Assembly: GCF_000389965.1 (NCBI RefSeq)
Contig: NC_021191.1
Coordinates: 1 to 64,000 of the forward strand
Length of the DNA: 64,000 nt
Direction of reading: 5' to 3'
Source of the DNA: Actinoplanes sp. N902-109
Lineage (GTDB): Bacteria; Actinomycetota; Actinomycetes; Mycobacteriales; Micromonosporaceae
The position numbers and the translations under genes are program-made. The notes under the pieces were generated by a model. It had not been told where the DNA came from and searched no databases. It saw nothing but the letters and a program-made list of their open reading frames with translations. Shown one piece after another: positions 63,455-64,000 of the stretch (the stretch's first letter is position 1; every line of letters starts with the position of its first letter).

Positions 63455-63736
63455 GTGTACGCCTGGATCTGGCGCAAACTGCCGTTCGGCCTGTGGGGGA
63501 AGCTGACGAGTTCCGTCGTGCTCGCCGTCGCGATCGGGGCACTGCTCTGGTATGTGATCTTCCCCTGGGCCACGCCGCTGCTGCCGTTCGATGACGTGCA
63601 GGTCGGCACGGGCACCGAGCAGAGCGGCCCGGCCGAGCAGGATCCGAACGCCGTGAGCAGCGAGGATGCGATCCTCGGGCCGGACGAGATCCCGTACGAC
63701 GTGCACTCGAACGATCCTGAACCCATCCCCAGCTGA
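63455..63736 (+). CDS. Small single-pass membrane protein
   Basis: A 93-residue protein: a basic start (VYAWIWRKLPFGLWGKL), one membrane helix (about 18-38), then an acidic extracytoplasmic tail (DDVQVGTGTEQ..., EDAILGPDEIPYD). AGGGA precedes GTG 63455. It follows the sortase gene by 7 bases and trpG/pabA starts 10 bases later, so it is probably in that operon. No family recognised. Confidence 0.8.
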   Translation: MYAWIWRKLPFGLWGKLTSSVVLAVAIGALLWYVIFPWATPLLPFDDVQVGTGTEQSGPAEQDPNAVSSEDAILGPDEIPYDVHSNDPEPIPS

Positions 63737-63746
63737 GGTGACCGGC

Positions 63747-64000
63747 GTGCGCATTCTCGTGATCGACAACTACGACTCGTTCGTCTTCAACCTCGTGCAG
63801 TATCTCGGCCAGTTGGGCGCCGAGTGCGAGGTGCGGCGCAACGACGAGATCTCGGTCGCGGACGTCGGCGGCTTCGGCGCGGCGGGCCTCCTGCTGTCGC
63901 CCGGCCCCGGCAGCCCCGAGCGCGCCGGGATCATGCTGGACGTGATCAGGGAGTACGCCGGGAAGCTGCCGATCTTCGGGGTCTGCCTCGGACACCAGGC
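63747..64000 (+). CDS. trpG/pabA: Glutamine amidotransferase of anthranilate/aminodeoxychorismate synthase (partial)
   Basis: The first 84 codons are in the window. The sequence ILVIDNYDSFVFNLVQYL, then LLLSPGPGSPERAG and the nucleophile-elbow FGVCLGHQ (Cys near residue 80) identify the class I glutaminase subunit that supplies ammonia to TrpE or PabB. GTG 63747 with GAGGTGA upstream is chosen; GTG 63738 is in frame. The place next to the sortase, DUF881 and crgA genes matches the M. tuberculosis trpG locus, which suggests the PabA/TrpG enzyme. Confidence 0.93.
   Translation, partial: MRILVIDNYDSFVFNLVQYLGQLGAECEVRRNDEISVADVGGFGAAGLLLSPGPGSPERAGIMLDVIREYAGKLPIFGVCLGHQ

Noticed and set aside
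60754..63726. 990-residue minus-strand open frame over the sortase
   Set aside because: Antisense of the repetitive sortase arm; the Arg/Ala/Pro-rich translation is a by-product of the repeats, and the plus frame carries the catalytic motifs.

Overview
The window is the chromosomal replication-origin region of a high-GC actinobacterium. Base 1 is the first base of dnaA, and the order dnaA, oriC, dnaN, gnd, recF, dciA (DUF721), gyrB, gyrA, DUF3566 gene, tRNA-Ile, tRNA-Ala is typical of actinomycetes. The very high GC content, the XRE/DUF397 pair, the class E sortase and the gnd gene between dnaN and recF suggest Micromonosporaceae (Actinoplanes/Micromonospora type). That assignment is an inference; I could run no search.

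Layout. (1) 1-14.8 kb is the replication and topology core. A 2.1-kb dnaA-dnaN spacer carries oriC, with about 18 DnaA-box-like 9-mers and an AT-rich stretch. dnaN-gnd-recF-dciA looks like one operon, and gyrB and gyrA follow with a small extra group of DnaA boxes between them. (2) 14.8-16.5 kb is repeat-rich and holds an 880-bp degraded IS5-family element. (3) 16.5-46.4 kb is a mixed block: GNAT acetyltransferase, cyclopropane synthase, Nudix, YbaK, DsbA/SufE/CBS, SGNH hydrolase and SseA; an ECF sigma/anti-sigma/ABC-transporter gene chain; a TetR gene with acyl-CoA carboxylase, HMG-CoA lyase and acyl-CoA dehydrogenase genes (leucine/isovalerate-type catabolism); a STAND-type regulator; a MarR/YceI divergent pair; a single-PASTA membrane protein; an XRE/DUF397 pair; and an epimerase/TagA glycosyltransferase pair. 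(4) 46.8-56.0 kb is tRNA-Leu and the growth and division signalling operon fhaA-fhaB-pstP-rodA-pbpA-pknA-pknB. (5) 56.0-64.0 kb holds a secreted DUF6454 protein, a large EtfD-like Fe-S membrane oxidoreductase, crgA, a DUF881 protein, a very long class E sortase with repeat arrays, a small membrane protein and the start of trpG/pabA.

How it fits together. Parts 1, 4 and 5 match the known actinobacterial arrangement around gyrA and pknB. Part 3 separates them, and its ends are marked by two closely similar, oppositely oriented sequence modules, each just downstream of a tRNA gene (tRNA-Ala at 14.8 kb, tRNA-Leu at 46.8 kb). The acyl-CoA dehydrogenase at 33.4 kb would pass electrons to ETF, and the EtfD-like protein at 57-59 kb is the probable quinone-side acceptor. 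Points most worth a second look are the mirrored tRNA modules, the DnaA boxes between gyrB and gyrA, the sortase with a roughly 740-residue repetitive cytoplasmic arm, the sigma/anti-sigma/ABC chain, and a carboxylase cluster without its own biotin carrier domain but with a clear TetR-type operator.
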